A stretch of 64,000 bases of DNA from Pontibacter pamirensis (GTDB taxonomy: Bacteria > Bacteroidota > Bacteroidia > Cytophagales > Hymenobacteraceae), in NCBI RefSeq assembly GCF_010015475.1, contig NZ_SSNI01000001.1, positions 248,001 through 312,000 of the forward strand. Reading direction: 5' to 3'. The notes below the pieces were generated by a model. That model was not told where the DNA came from. It saw only the letters and a program-made list of their open reading frames with translations, and searched no databases. The position numbers and the translations under genes were made by a program. Of the stretch, positions 56,127 to 64,000 are shown piece by piece; within the stretch, counting starts at the first letter, position 1, and each line of letters starts with the position of its first letter.

Positions 56127-56540
56127 ATGAGAGCTTCTGTATTAAAAAGAATATTGTTAGCGGGTATCCGTGGCTGTATCGCTTTCTCAATCAGCATGTT
56201 AACAATGATGGGCCTCGCTTCGCAAGCACGTGTACCAGGTAGTGTTTCTCTGCAGGCGGAGAAATATAACTACAATGATATAGCCTACACCTTACTGAGC
56301 GAAATCCTGGGAAGGGTAACGGGAACTCCTTACGATGATATCATGGAACTTGAGCAGCCTCAGCCGATCGAGCTTGGGCTTCACTATTCAAGCGTGCAGT
56401 TGAGAGGTGACTCCGGCGAAACAGAACTCCGAAAAACAACGGTTATTAACATCAGAAAGCCGGCTTTGCTTCCTGATGTTTCAGGTCATACAAGAATTGG
56501 CTCTATGCACCTGAACGCTTATGCACGCTTTCAAAACTGA
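56127..56540 (+). CDS. Small exported protein, possible remnant of a serine hydrolase
   Basis: 137 residues with a signal peptide ending near Ala-Ser-Gln-Ala34. Residues 45-84 (KYNYNDIAYTLLSEILGRVT, GTPYDD) resemble the YxN block of class C beta-lactamase-like serine hydrolases, where YSNxxYxLLGxIIExVTGxPY is usual; here the Asn is Asp51. The preceding SxxK block is absent, since only ten residues separate signal and motif. So it may be an internally deleted relic or an unrelated short protein. It lies 80 bases before the LytS-type kinase. Confidence 0.5.
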   Translation: MRASVLKRILLAGIRGCIAFSISMLTMMGLASQARVPGSVSLQAEKYNYNDIAYTLLSEILGRVTGTPYDDIMELEQPQPIELGLHYSSVQLRGDSGETELRKTTVINIRKPALLPDVSGHTRIGSMHLNAYARFQN

Positions 56541-56620
56541 GCTACTTGTTTCTGTCACTTTTTCTGAAGCTTTCATCTCATTTTATATCTTTCCTCAAAG
56601 CTTTAAATTATAATTGTTTT

Positions 56621-58138
56621 ATGAATGATCTCTCTCTGAAAAATTTCGTGGATAAACCTATTCATTTCAGCAAAGTAGAATTTTGGGCAGCTACCACCAT
56701 CTTCGTTTTTGCGGTGCTTTCTCTTTTAACTGCAGACAGCCCAAACAAAGTCTTTTTTGATGAGGCCGACATTTCTTTCTACTATTATCAGAATTATTTC
56801 TTTCCTCAGCTAATCCGGTACACGTTACTTTACCTGTCTTTTTTAGTGCTTAATTTTATTGTAATTCCTAAGCTGATAAAGAAGGAAGCTCTGTTTCTGA
56901 ATATCCTCTTGATAGTCGTCCTGTTTCTATTAATGGGCATTGCGATCGGAACGATAGATACTTATACCAAAAATTACCAGTTTACCAGGTTTGAAACCCA
57001 GCAGCAGACATATGAATATATTTTTCAGAATAGCTTCCATCACGCTTTCTGGCTGCTGCTCATGTTTGGCTTTTATTGTGTTATCAAATACAGCGCTGTC
57101 TATCTTCTGACTAATTCAGAGGCTATCCAGTCTAAATACAGAATGATAACCCGGGACGGCCTTGCCGCTTTTGTACTATGGATGGTAAGTATGTTCCTGT
57201 TATTGATTGTAGACGCAGAAGTGGAGATAGTTGTGTTTTGGGGATTTGCAGGACCATGTGGCATACTATTATACTGTTATTCCTTCTATAATCTTATTCC
57301 TAACTCTCTGAGTAAAAAGAGGCCTTTTATTGCCTACCTTTTACGAGTCGTGGTCATACTGATCATCTCAGTGATACCAATAAGCCTGATGGCCATGCTA
57401 CTCACGCATTATGAAGACGCTGCTTTTGGCATTTCTGTGTTCAACGTCTTCTTCCAGCTACTTATCACAGTGCCTTTATCGTGGGTGCTTTTTAAACGGC
57501 AGATGCAGGGAAAAGAAGAACTATTTGTTTTGAAAAATGAATTGGGGCGGTCTAATGCTAACCTGGATTTTCTTCGTTCCCAGATAAACCCGCACTTTCT
57601 TTTTAACACCCTTAACACCCTCTACGGCACCGCCCTGCAGGAAAACAGCGAACGCACTGCGCAGGGCATACAGATGCTCGGCGACATGATGCGCTTTATG
57701 CTGCACGAAAACCACCAGCAAAAGATACTGCTGGCCCGCGAAATTGAATACATGCGCAACTACATAGAGTTGCAGTCGCTGCGGACTTCCACATCACCTG
57801 ACATTGTAATCCAGACAAAGATAGAAGATGTGCTGGCCGAGAAATTTATTGCACCTATGCTGCTCATCCCTTTCGTGGAAAATGCCTTTAAGCACGGTAT
57901 CAGCCTGAAGCACAAATCCTGGATCAGGGTAACCTTATATTACGAGCAGAACAAGTTGTACTTTGATGTTTATAACAGCACGCACGCCAAGCAGGATCAG
58001 GACCCGGAAAAAAACAAGTCGGGAGTGGGGCTGGAGAACGTAAGGCAGCGCCTGGCCCTGCTATACCCGGAGAGGCACGAACTGGTGATAAGAGAGACAT
58101 TGGAGGAGTTTTTTGTACACCTGACACTCCAATTGTAA
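56621..58138 (+). CDS. LytS-type sensor histidine kinase
   Basis: 505 residues from ATG 56621; an in-frame TTG 75 bases upstream is less likely. About eight membrane helices fill residues 22-292. The His_kinase domain has FLRSQINPHFLFNTLNTLYG with His325, followed by ATP-binding LIPFVENAFKHGISLKHK (Asn421) and SGVGLENVRQRLALLYPERH. This family phosphorylates LytTR regulators, and one follows 70 bases later. The signal is unknown. Confidence 0.9.
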   Translation: MNDLSLKNFVDKPIHFSKVEFWAATTIFVFAVLSLLTADSPNKVFFDEADISFYYYQNYFFPQLIRYTLLYLSFLVLNFIVIPKLIKKEALFLNILLIVVLFLLMGIAIGTIDTYTKNYQFTRFETQQQTYEYIFQNSFHHAFWLLLMFGFYCVIKYSAVYLLTNSEAIQSKYRMITRDGLAAFVLWMVSMFLLLIVDAEVEIVVFWGFAGPCGILLYCYSFYNLIPNSLSKKRPFIAYLLRVVVILIISVIPISLMAMLLTHYEDAAFGISVFNVFFQLLITVPLSWVLFKRQMQGKEELFVLKNELGRSNANLDFLRSQINPHFLFNTLNTLYGTALQENSERTAQGIQMLGDMMRFMLHENHQQKILLAREIEYMRNYIELQSLRTSTSPDIVIQTKIEDVLAEKFIAPMLLIPFVENAFKHGISLKHKSWIRVTLYYEQNKLYFDVYNSTHAKQDQDPEKNKSGVGLENVRQRLALLYPERHELVIRETLEEFFVHLTLQL

Positions 58139-58208
58139 ACCAGGGGCAGTTGTATGGTTTATTTTCCGGAAACAGGTATCTTATGTATGAATTACAGAAG
58201 CAGGTAGT

Positions 58209-58880
58209 ATGAAGGCAATTGCAATAGATGATGAACCGATGGCGCTGGAGGTAGTGCGCTCTCATGCGGCTAAAGTGCCTTTCCTGGAACTGGCGGCCTG
58301 CTTCACAGATGCCTTTAAGGCGATGGAGTACCTGCAGCATGAGGCGGTGGACCTGCTTTTCCTGGACATAAAAATGCCCGACATCAACGGGCTGGAGTTT
58401 GTGACCAGTCTGCAGAAAAAGCCACTTGTTATTTTTACAACTGCCTACTCAGAGCATGCTGTCACCAGCTTTGAGCTGGATGCCGTCGATTACCTGCTAA
58501 AGCCTTTCGCACTTGTTAGGTTTCTGAAAGCCTGCAACAAGGCGCAGGAACTGCTGCAGTTGCGTAATGGTATGGTTGCTCCGAAAGATTACATATTCTT
58601 AAAAACAGGCTATGAGCAGGTAAAGGTGCACTATGATGCGATACTATACATGGAGGCTGCAGGCAACTATGTCACCTTTGTGCTGGAGGGGAGCAAGTTG
58701 CTGTCGCGGATGACGATAAACGAGCTAAGCGAACTATTGCCCGCCGATAAGTTTACCCGTGTACACCGTTCCTATATCGTGGCCAAAGATAGGATTGATA
58801 AGATAGAGCGCCATCAGGTTTGTGTGAAAGGACAATGCGTGCCTGTTGGAGCATCTTACATGCAGCAGTTGCAGGTATAG
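58209..58880 (+). CDS. LytTR response regulator
   Basis: 223 residues. The receiver domain has acidic IDDEP at residues 6-10, phospho-acceptor Asp53 in LLFLDIKMPDINGLEFV and Lys in YLLKPF. The LytTR DNA-binding domain is at about 125-220 (ILYMEAAGNYVTFVLEGSKL, FTRVHRSYIVAKDRIDKIER). It pairs with the kinase gene before it. Confidence 0.93.
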   Translation: MKAIAIDDEPMALEVVRSHAAKVPFLELAACFTDAFKAMEYLQHEAVDLLFLDIKMPDINGLEFVTSLQKKPLVIFTTAYSEHAVTSFELDAVDYLLKPFALVRFLKACNKAQELLQLRNGMVAPKDYIFLKTGYEQVKVHYDAILYMEAAGNYVTFVLEGSKLLSRMTINELSELLPADKFTRVHRSYIVAKDRIDKIERHQVCVKGQCVPVGASYMQQLQV

Positions 58881-58901
58881 CTCTGATTTTTTCTTTCAAC
58901 T

Positions 58902-59936
58902 CTACTTCGCCTTTTGCAACTTGAAGCGGATAGTGGTGCCCTTGCCTATCTCGCTTTTAACGGCTATCACAGAGCGGTGGGCCTCCACAATATGCTTGCA
59001 GATGGCCAGGCCGAGGCCGGTGCTGGTTGTGTCGCGGGCGCGGCTTTTGTCAATGCGGTAGAAGCGCTCAAAAATGCGGTTAATGTGTTCCTGTCCGATG
59101 CCTTTTCCGTCGTCTTTCACGGTAACAGTAAACTTCTTACGGCCTTCGTCAAAGTATACCCATATATTGCCTCCCTTATGGCCGTACTTGATGGCATTGT
59201 CCATGAGGTTGATGAACACCTGCCGGATGCGATTCGGATCGGCAAACAAAATGACCTTTTCATCCGGGGCAACCTCTAAGTGAAAGTTAATTTCGTGCTG
59301 TGCGGCTTTTTGCTCCAGTTGCTCAAACACCTCCTGCACCAGCGGCACTGCATCAAAGTTGCGCTTCTGCATTTTTACCACGCCCTTCTCGAACTGTGAT
59401 ATGCTGATCAGGTCCTGCACAAGGGCATCCAGGCTATCCAAGCTTTTGGCTGCTTTCTGCAGGAACTTATCGCGCACGTTCGGGTCGTCTACTGCCCCGT
59501 CCAGCAGCGTATGTATGAATCCCTGCGCTGCGAAGATCGGAGTCTTCAGTTCGTGCGACACATCTGCAAGAAATTCGCGGCGCATCGATTGCAGTTGTTT
59601 CAGCTCGTCAATTTCCTGCTGTTTCCCCGCCGCAATCATGTAAATGTCTTCTTTGATCTTCCTCAGCGGATCTGCTGTTAAGGTCGACTTGCTTCCTACT
59701 TGCTTGAAGTCCTGCCGCCTTAGCTTTTCCAGGCTGGAGTACACGTTTTTAACTTCCCGAAACACCAGCGCCTCGTAAGAAAAGTAAAGCAACAGAAAGC
59801 AACTGATGAACACGATGACCAGTGCCACAATAAAGCCCTGCCAAGAAAAGTAGGTGGCTAAAGCAAGAAAGGCGGTGAGCACAAGTGCTACCGCCAGTGA
59901 AATAAATAAGGCAAGCGTACGGGAGGTAAAATTCAT
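58902..59936 (-). CDS. PhoR-like sensor histidine kinase
   Basis: 344 residues. Two membrane helices at 6-28 and 35-55 enclose almost no periplasmic loop, so sensing is probably within the membrane or via partners. Phospho-acceptor His128 lies in EFLADVSHELKTPIFAAQGF; the ATPase domain has NLMDNAIKYGHKGGNIWVYF, VKDDGKGIGQEHINRIFERF and STGLGLAICKHIVEAH. It lies three bases after its response regulator gene, and tail to tail with the LytTR gene (21 bases). Confidence 0.92.
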   Translation of the reverse strand: MNFTSRTLALFISLAVALVLTAFLALATYFSWQGFIVALVIVFISCFLLLYFSYEALVFREVKNVYSSLEKLRRQDFKQVGSKSTLTADPLRKIKEDIYMIAAGKQQEIDELKQLQSMRREFLADVSHELKTPIFAAQGFIHTLLDGAVDDPNVRDKFLQKAAKSLDSLDALVQDLISISQFEKGVVKMQKRNFDAVPLVQEVFEQLEQKAAQHEINFHLEVAPDEKVILFADPNRIRQVFINLMDNAIKYGHKGGNIWVYFDEGRKKFTVTVKDDGKGIGQEHINRIFERFYRIDKSRARDTTSTGLGLAICKHIVEAHRSVIAVKSEIGKGTTIRFKLQKAK

Positions 59937-59939
59937 TCA

Positions 59940-60629
59940 CTAATCATTGTTGAACTTATAGCCCACGCCTTTTATGGTTTTAATGTTTTCTTCCCCAATC
60001 TTCTCACGTACTTTCCGGATGTGTACATCTACGGTGCGGGCAATTACATACACATCGTTCCCCCATACGTTATTAAGCAACTCTTCGCGGGTATATACTT
60101 TATTGGGAGTGGCTGCTAGGAAAGAAAGCAGCTGGAATTCTTTTTTAGGTAAAGTGATTTTTTCGTCGCCTTTGTAAACAGCAAAGCTGGTGCGGTCTAT
60201 GCGCAGGTCGCCTGCTTCTATTATCTGGTTCTCTTCTTCGTGGAGCGAATCCCGGCGTGTATAAGCGGCCAGCCTGCTCAACAGCGCCCGTGGCTTGATG
60301 GGTTTGGTGATAAAGTCGTCGGCGCCTGCCTCGAAGGCAGCAACCTCTGAGAACTCCTCTGCGCGGGCTGTCAGGAAGATGATGTGCGTGTTGCGGAAAT
60401 CTTCCATTTCGCGCAGCTGGCGGCAGGCTGAGATTCCGTCTAACACAGGCATCATCACGTCCATCAGGATAACGTCTGGTTTTACTGCCTGTGCTACTGT
60501 TATGGCTTTCTTGCCGTTTTCTGCTTCAGTTACATCGTACCCTTCGCGTGTCAGGTTGTACTGTAGCATTTCAACGATATCCGGATCATCGTCTACTACT
60601 AATATCTTATAGTTTGTTGCAGTTTGCAC
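59940..60629 (-). CDS. PhoB/OmpR-type response regulator
   Basis: 229 residues. Receiver: VVDDDPDIVEMLQYNLTREG, phospho-acceptor Asp57 in ILMDVMMPVLDG, FLTAR and FITKPIKPRALLSRL. The winged-helix output domain has LPKKEFQLLSFLAATPNKVY, TREELLNNVWGNDVYVIART and VDVHIRKVREKIGEENIKTI. It is the cognate partner of the kinase downstream. Similar pairs in this phylum resemble PhoBR, but no phosphate genes lie here. Confidence 0.93.
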   Translation of the reverse strand: MQTATNYKILVVDDDPDIVEMLQYNLTREGYDVTEAENGKKAITVAQAVKPDVILMDVMMPVLDGISACRQLREMEDFRNTHIIFLTARAEEFSEVAAFEAGADDFITKPIKPRALLSRLAAYTRRDSLHEEENQIIEAGDLRIDRTSFAVYKGDEKITLPKKEFQLLSFLAATPNKVYTREELLNNVWGNDVYVIARTVDVHIRKVREKIGEENIKTIKGVGYKFNND

Positions 60630-60838
60630 GGTACAATAACATTAGAGTTTGAGTAGGAGTGGTGCAGCTAAAAACATCAGCGCCAAGTAAAGCTTCTTTT
60701 GTTGCTTAACCAGCCTATAGATTCCTGCTGCGTTACCATTTCCTGATGTAAATATATCATTCCTTAAGTCAATTAAACATCTGCTTGTTAAATCATAATA
60801 TTTTCTTAACACAGGTAGGCTTTCTTCTGAACGGCAAT

Positions 60839-60863
60839 AAAAAAGCCGACTATATAGCCGGCT
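60839..60863 (-). terminator. Terminator after the DUF3108-type gene
   Basis: On the minus strand a 5-bp GC stem (60863-60859 with 60848-60844) continues into the self-complementary CTATATAG and is followed by six T. Confidence 0.7.
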
Positions 60864-60867
60864 CTGA

Positions 60868-61680
60868 TTATTTCTGCGCTAACAGGGATGTTTTATGTTT
60901 GAGGTTTTTGTACTCGTAGAGGTTTATCTTCAGGGAACCTACAAACATTTCAGCTTGTATCAGCACGGGGATTTTGTTCTTATCGTCAGAGAGGTATACG
61001 GTAATAGCATCCTCACCATCGAACAACTTGTTCTTAGGCATCTTTGGGATAAGCTTTATAGCCCTTATGTCGCCCGCTTTTGTGCTCACTACCTCACGGC
61101 CTTTATAGGTTACCTGCATATTAAAAGTCTCTTCGTCAAAAAAGCCCTGCAGGTTTAACTTATCGCCTACATTCATTCTGTCGAAGTCCAGGGTGCGCAG
61201 GTAATAAAAGCCGCTGACAATATCCTGCACATTTTCAGGAATTTTATAGCTACCCGTTTTCTTTTGCCTGTTTCTTTTCTTAGACTCTACAAACGCGGTG
61301 TTCCTGTAATGATTAAAATCAATTGTTTCTCGCTTGCGATAGTTGCCTTCCTCAATGTTTCTGTAAAAACGCTGTGGCACTATGGCGGCAGTGTCTATAT
61401 AAGACTGCCAGGTGTCGCGTACCCGAATAAAGAAGTCGAAGGAGCTATTCGTTTTTCCGGTTACTGTTGTGCGGTAACACGGCCGGTTATTAATGTAATG
61501 CAGGTCAGGGGCTGTCTCTATAGTTGCATCTGCTGCCGTAATAAGGCCATAATGCACCTTATACTTCAGTACTTCCCCTGTAGAGAAGCTTTCATTCCGG
61601 ACGCTGCGCATTCTGTCTTTAGAGACAAAGCCAACTAGTACTAATGCTAGTATCAGGAGCGCAGGGAAAAACTTCTTCAT
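60868..61680 (-). CDS. DUF3108-type exported protein
   Basis: 270 residues with an N-terminal hydrophobic segment (residues 3-19). GEVLKYKVHYGLITAADATI, VTGKTNSSFDFFIRVRDTWQ, SYIDTAAIVPQRFYRNIEEG and ITVYLSDDKNKIPVLIQAEM then FVGSLKINLYEYKNL fit the DUF3108 family of unknown periplasmic function. It stands alone with its own terminator. Confidence 0.8.
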   Translation of the reverse strand: MKKFFPALLILALVLVGFVSKDRMRSVRNESFSTGEVLKYKVHYGLITAADATIETAPDLHYINNRPCYRTTVTGKTNSSFDFFIRVRDTWQSYIDTAAIVPQRFYRNIEEGNYRKRETIDFNHYRNTAFVESKKRNRQKKTGSYKIPENVQDIVSGFYYLRTLDFDRMNVGDKLNLQGFFDEETFNMQVTYKGREVVSTKAGDIRAIKLIPKMPKNKLFDGEDAITVYLSDDKNKIPVLIQAEMFVGSLKINLYEYKNLKHKTSLLAQK

Positions 61681-61891
61681 AAATTTCCTTCTTGTTGGGA
61701 TGAACAGTTCTTAATTCCTGATCACTTCAAGTTTTGTACCAACTATACCTTTAGCTTTCAAACTTTATATTCTAATTTGCTAATGCGTGCTTCCAGAACC
61801 TGATATCATCCATTTCAGCTTTTTTAATAGAAAGTTGATCTTGCCGTATTAAGTTAAACATAGTTAAGTGCCTGATCAATTCAAAATAAAT

Positions 61892-61927
61892 AAAAAAAGG
61901 CGCTGCTTTTATACAACGCCTTTTTTG
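61892..61927. terminator. Terminator after recA
   Basis: A 13-pair stem with one mismatch (61893-61905 with 61914-61926) flanked by A and T runs. Nothing else is seen in the 271-base gap 61681-61951. Confidence 0.8.
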
Positions 61928-61951
61928 CTATTTCTGTTCAGGAAACAATGT

Positions 61952-63007
61952 TCATTCAACTTCAGTGGCCTTGGCGGCTGAATCGTCCAGCGCTGCGGCT
62001 ACTTTTTCAGGCTCACCTTTTACAATGGCTCTGATTTTGGTTTCAATTTCTTCCATCAGTTCCGGGTTATCCAGCAGGATCTGCTTTACACCGTCACGAC
62101 CCTGGCCTAATTTGTTGCCGTCATAAGAGAACCAGGAGCCAGACTTCTGCACAATGCCCAAATCCACGCCCAGGTCCAGAATCTCACCTACTTTAGAAAT
62201 ACCTTCGCCATACATGATGTCGAACTCTACCACTTTAAAAGGAGGTGCTACTTTATTCTTCACCACTTTCACACGGGTACGGTTACCTGTAATATTATCA
62301 GCGCTTTCTTTTATCTGGCCAATACGGCGGATATCCAAGCGCACAGAAGCGTAGAACTTAAGGGCGTTACCGCCAGTGGTTGTCTCAGGGTTACCGAACA
62401 TCACACCAATTTTCTCACGCAGCTGGTTAATGAAGATACAGGTACATCCTGTTTTGTTGATGGTACCGGTTAGCTTACGCAGTGCCTGAGACATCAGACG
62501 TGCCTGCAGACCCATTTTGCTGTCACCCATATCACCTTCCAACTCACCTTTCGGTACAAGAGCGGCAACGGAGTCAATTACGATAATATCTATAGCGCCT
62601 GAGCGAATCAGGTGGTCAGCAATTTCAAGTGCCTGCTCCCCATTGTCTGGCTGAGAGATTAATAAATTTTCAGTGTCAATGCCAAGCTTTTGGGCGTAGG
62701 TTCTGTCAAAGGCGTGCTCCGCATCGATAAACGCAGCCATGCCGCCTTTCTTTTGTGCTTCGGCAATGCAGTGCATTGTAAGAGTAGTTTTACCAGATGA
62801 TTCCGGACCATAGATTTCTACGACACGGCCACGTGGCAAACCACCAATACCCAAAGCAATATCAAGCCCAAGCGAGCCAGTGGATATAGCAGGTATGTCT
62901 TCTACCTTGTTGTCGCTCAACTTCATTACGGTGCCTTTGCCGTATGTCTTGTCAAGCTTATCCATGGTTAGCTGTAGCGCTTTAAGTTTTTCGTTGCTTA
63001 GACTCAT
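61952..63007 (-). CDS. recA: Recombinase A
   Basis: 351 residues: [20 protein letters not shown], Walker [41 protein letters not shown], Walker [21 protein letters not shown], loop L2 [20 protein letters not shown]. RecA drives homologous recombination and, where LexA exists, SOS induction. No SOS-box-like palindrome is clear in its upstream 160 bases. Confidence 0.98.
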   Translation of the reverse strand: MSLSNEKLKALQLTMDKLDKTYGKGTVMKLSDNKVEDIPAISTGSLGLDIALGIGGLPRGRVVEIYGPESSGKTTLTMHCIAEAQKKGGMAAFIDAEHAFDRTYAQKLGIDTENLLISQPDNGEQALEIADHLIRSGAIDIIVIDSVAALVPKGELEGDMGDSKMGLQARLMSQALRKLTGTINKTGCTCIFINQLREKIGVMFGNPETTTGGNALKFYASVRLDIRRIGQIKESADNITGNRTRVKVVKNKVAPPFKVVEFDIMYGEGISKVGEILDLGVDLGIVQKSGSWFSYDGNKLGQGRDGVKQILLDNPELMEEIETKIRAIVKGEPEKVAAALDDSAAKATEVE

Positions 63008-63047
63008 GTGTTTATTTTATTTAGCTTTATATTGAAGGTGAAATTAC

Positions 63048-63055
63048 TACTTTTG
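63048..63055 (+). promoter_or_regulatory. Possible -7 box for the exported protein gene
   Basis: TACTTTTG matches TAnnTTTG, about 113 bases before the ATG at 63168; a TTG at 63032-63034 is too close (13 bases). Confidence 0.3.
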
Positions 63056-63167
63056 GAGCCAACTTGCAAAAAAGTAATCAGGTATTTTGCTAAATATTTT
63101 AGCCACCCTGTGGCGCCTGATTATAACAGAACATCACTCCTTTTTGTGCCATCCTTTACACTTATTT

Positions 63168-64000
63168 ATGAGCTATTGTAGGCTCTGTTTGCTTTGTTTT
63201 CTGTTGGTTTATAGCTGCTTTGCCAAGGCACAGCTAAACAATAATGTCCTGCGGCAGCAGATGCCCGTAGTAGCTCAAAATGCTAATGAGGTTAGAATTG
63301 GAGTCTATGCCTTTGGCTTCTCTAAGAACAATGAGTACTTCAATAAGATTGCAGATGGCTATACTTTGTTCGGCTATCACCTCAACCCTGAACTGGTGTA
63401 TTATCCGGCATCATTCGTGCGCCTGGAGGTTGGCGTTTTCCTCTGGAAAGACTTTGGCAGCGCAGGATATCAGGACATCGCCCCCACGTTTACAGCTAAG
63501 ATACAGAAGGAGAACTGGGCGCTGTTCTTCGGTGCACTGGAGGGTAACCTGAATCACGGCTACGTTGAGCCGCTTTACGACTTCGAGCGCGTGATTACGA
63601 ACCGGCTCGAGAACGGCCTGCAATACCAGCTCAACACACACCGTGTAGCATTAGATGCCTGGATAGACTGGAACCACATGCTGTATAGAGGGGAAGATGA
63701 CCAGGAAAAAGTAAACGGTGGGGCAGCGGTAGATATTTTGCTGCTGGAACAGGCGGGGAGGGGTATCACTGCGGATAGTCTGCGCCTAACTATACCCATA
63801 CAGTTTACCGCCCAGCACAAAGGGGGGCAGATAGACGCTTCACCACTGCCGCTGACAACTGTGGCAAACGCTGCCATAGGCTTCGAACTGGAGAAGAGGT
63901 ATAGCCGCAAGGTATTACACAGGCTTTATACAAAAAATTACCTTGTGGGCTTCAAAGACTTTTCAAATGAGTTTCAACTGCCGTACACGCAGGGCTATGG
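63168..64000 (+). CDS. Exported protein of unknown function, cut by the window end
   Basis: The frame is open from ATG 63168 to the window edge (277 codons). A signal peptide of about 22 residues (CLLCFLLVYSCFAKAQ) is followed by beta-strand-like alternation: VRIGVYAFGFSKNNEYFNKI, LVYYPASFVRLEVGVFLWKD, TFTAKIQKENWALFFGALEG and VALDAWIDWNHMLYRGEDDQ. This suggests an outer membrane or surface protein. I do not recognise a family; the C-terminal part is missing. Confidence 0.7.
   Translation, partial: MSYCRLCLLCFLLVYSCFAKAQLNNNVLRQQMPVVAQNANEVRIGVYAFGFSKNNEYFNKIADGYTLFGYHLNPELVYYPASFVRLEVGVFLWKDFGSAGYQDIAPTFTAKIQKENWALFFGALEGNLNHGYVEPLYDFERVITNRLENGLQYQLNTHRVALDAWIDWNHMLYRGEDDQEKVNGGAAVDILLLEQAGRGITADSLRLTIPIQFTAQHKGGQIDASPLPLTTVANAAIGFELEKRYSRKVLHRLYTKNYLVGFKDFSNEFQLPYTQGY

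Overview
The window comes from a member of the phylum Bacteroidota, most likely the order Cytophagales, family Hymenobacteraceae (Pontibacter or Hymenobacter type; the genus is inference). The signs are promoters with a -7 box of the form TAnnTTTG, an almost complete lack of Shine-Dalgarno sequences, zinc-free forms of ribosomal proteins L36 and S14, a long SecA of more than 1,100 residues, and lipoprotein, SPOR, LytTR and BlaI/M56 genes typical of the phylum. There is no phage, insertion sequence, CRISPR array, rRNA or tRNA gene that I can recognise.

Region 1 (1-17.8 kb, all on +) is the joined str, S10, spc and alpha ribosomal operons: the end of rpsL, rpsG, fusA and rpsJ, a terminator and a new promoter, then rplC through rplQ with secY, map, infA, rpmJ and rpoA embedded. 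adk, often found between secY and map, is absent. Region 2 (17.8-22.7 kb, +) holds carA, eno, a DivIC/FtsB-like division protein and an Hsp70 of the HscA type. Region 3 (22.7-27.7 kb) starts with a GC-rich non-coding stretch carrying two inverted copies of a hairpin element. Minus-strand genes follow: a small membrane protein, an Ldh-family dehydrogenase, an exopolyphosphatase, an A+T-rich membrane-anchored nuclease-like gene and an rRNA-type methyltransferase.

Region 4 (27.7-41.3 kb, +) is mixed metabolism and envelope: dapF, two coupled GNAT acetyltransferases, secA, deoC with an overlapping SPOR lipoprotein, an M20 peptidase, an unknown gene coupled to a DUF2490-type barrel, Hsp20, a DegP/HtrA protease and an ALDH7 aldehyde dehydrogenase. 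Region 5 (41.3-47.5 kb) opens with a 0.58 kb intergenic block packed with DnaA-box-like 9-mers. It is followed by an ECF sigma, anti-sigma-like and exported-protein operon, a RidA protein, a membrane-spanning MutS-like ATPase and two small genes.

Region 6 (47.5-52.5 kb, -) holds two more translation groups, rplM-rpsI and rpsB-tsf, then a BlaI/M56 sensor-repressor pair with a clear double operator. Region 7 (52.7-64 kb) has an FtsX-type permease, a quinone oxidoreductase, an RluA pseudouridine synthase, a LytS/LytTR pair, a PhoR/PhoB-like pair, a DUF3108-type protein, recA and the start of an exported protein that runs off the end.

The most interesting signals are the covarying inverted hairpin pair at 22.9-23.15 kb, the DnaA-box cluster at 41.3-41.7 kb (whose neighbours argue against a simple oriC), the TM-TerB-like-PD-(D/E)XK gene at 25.8-26.6 kb, the twin BlaI operators at 52.52-52.56 kb, and repeated merging of terminators with the next gene's -7 box.
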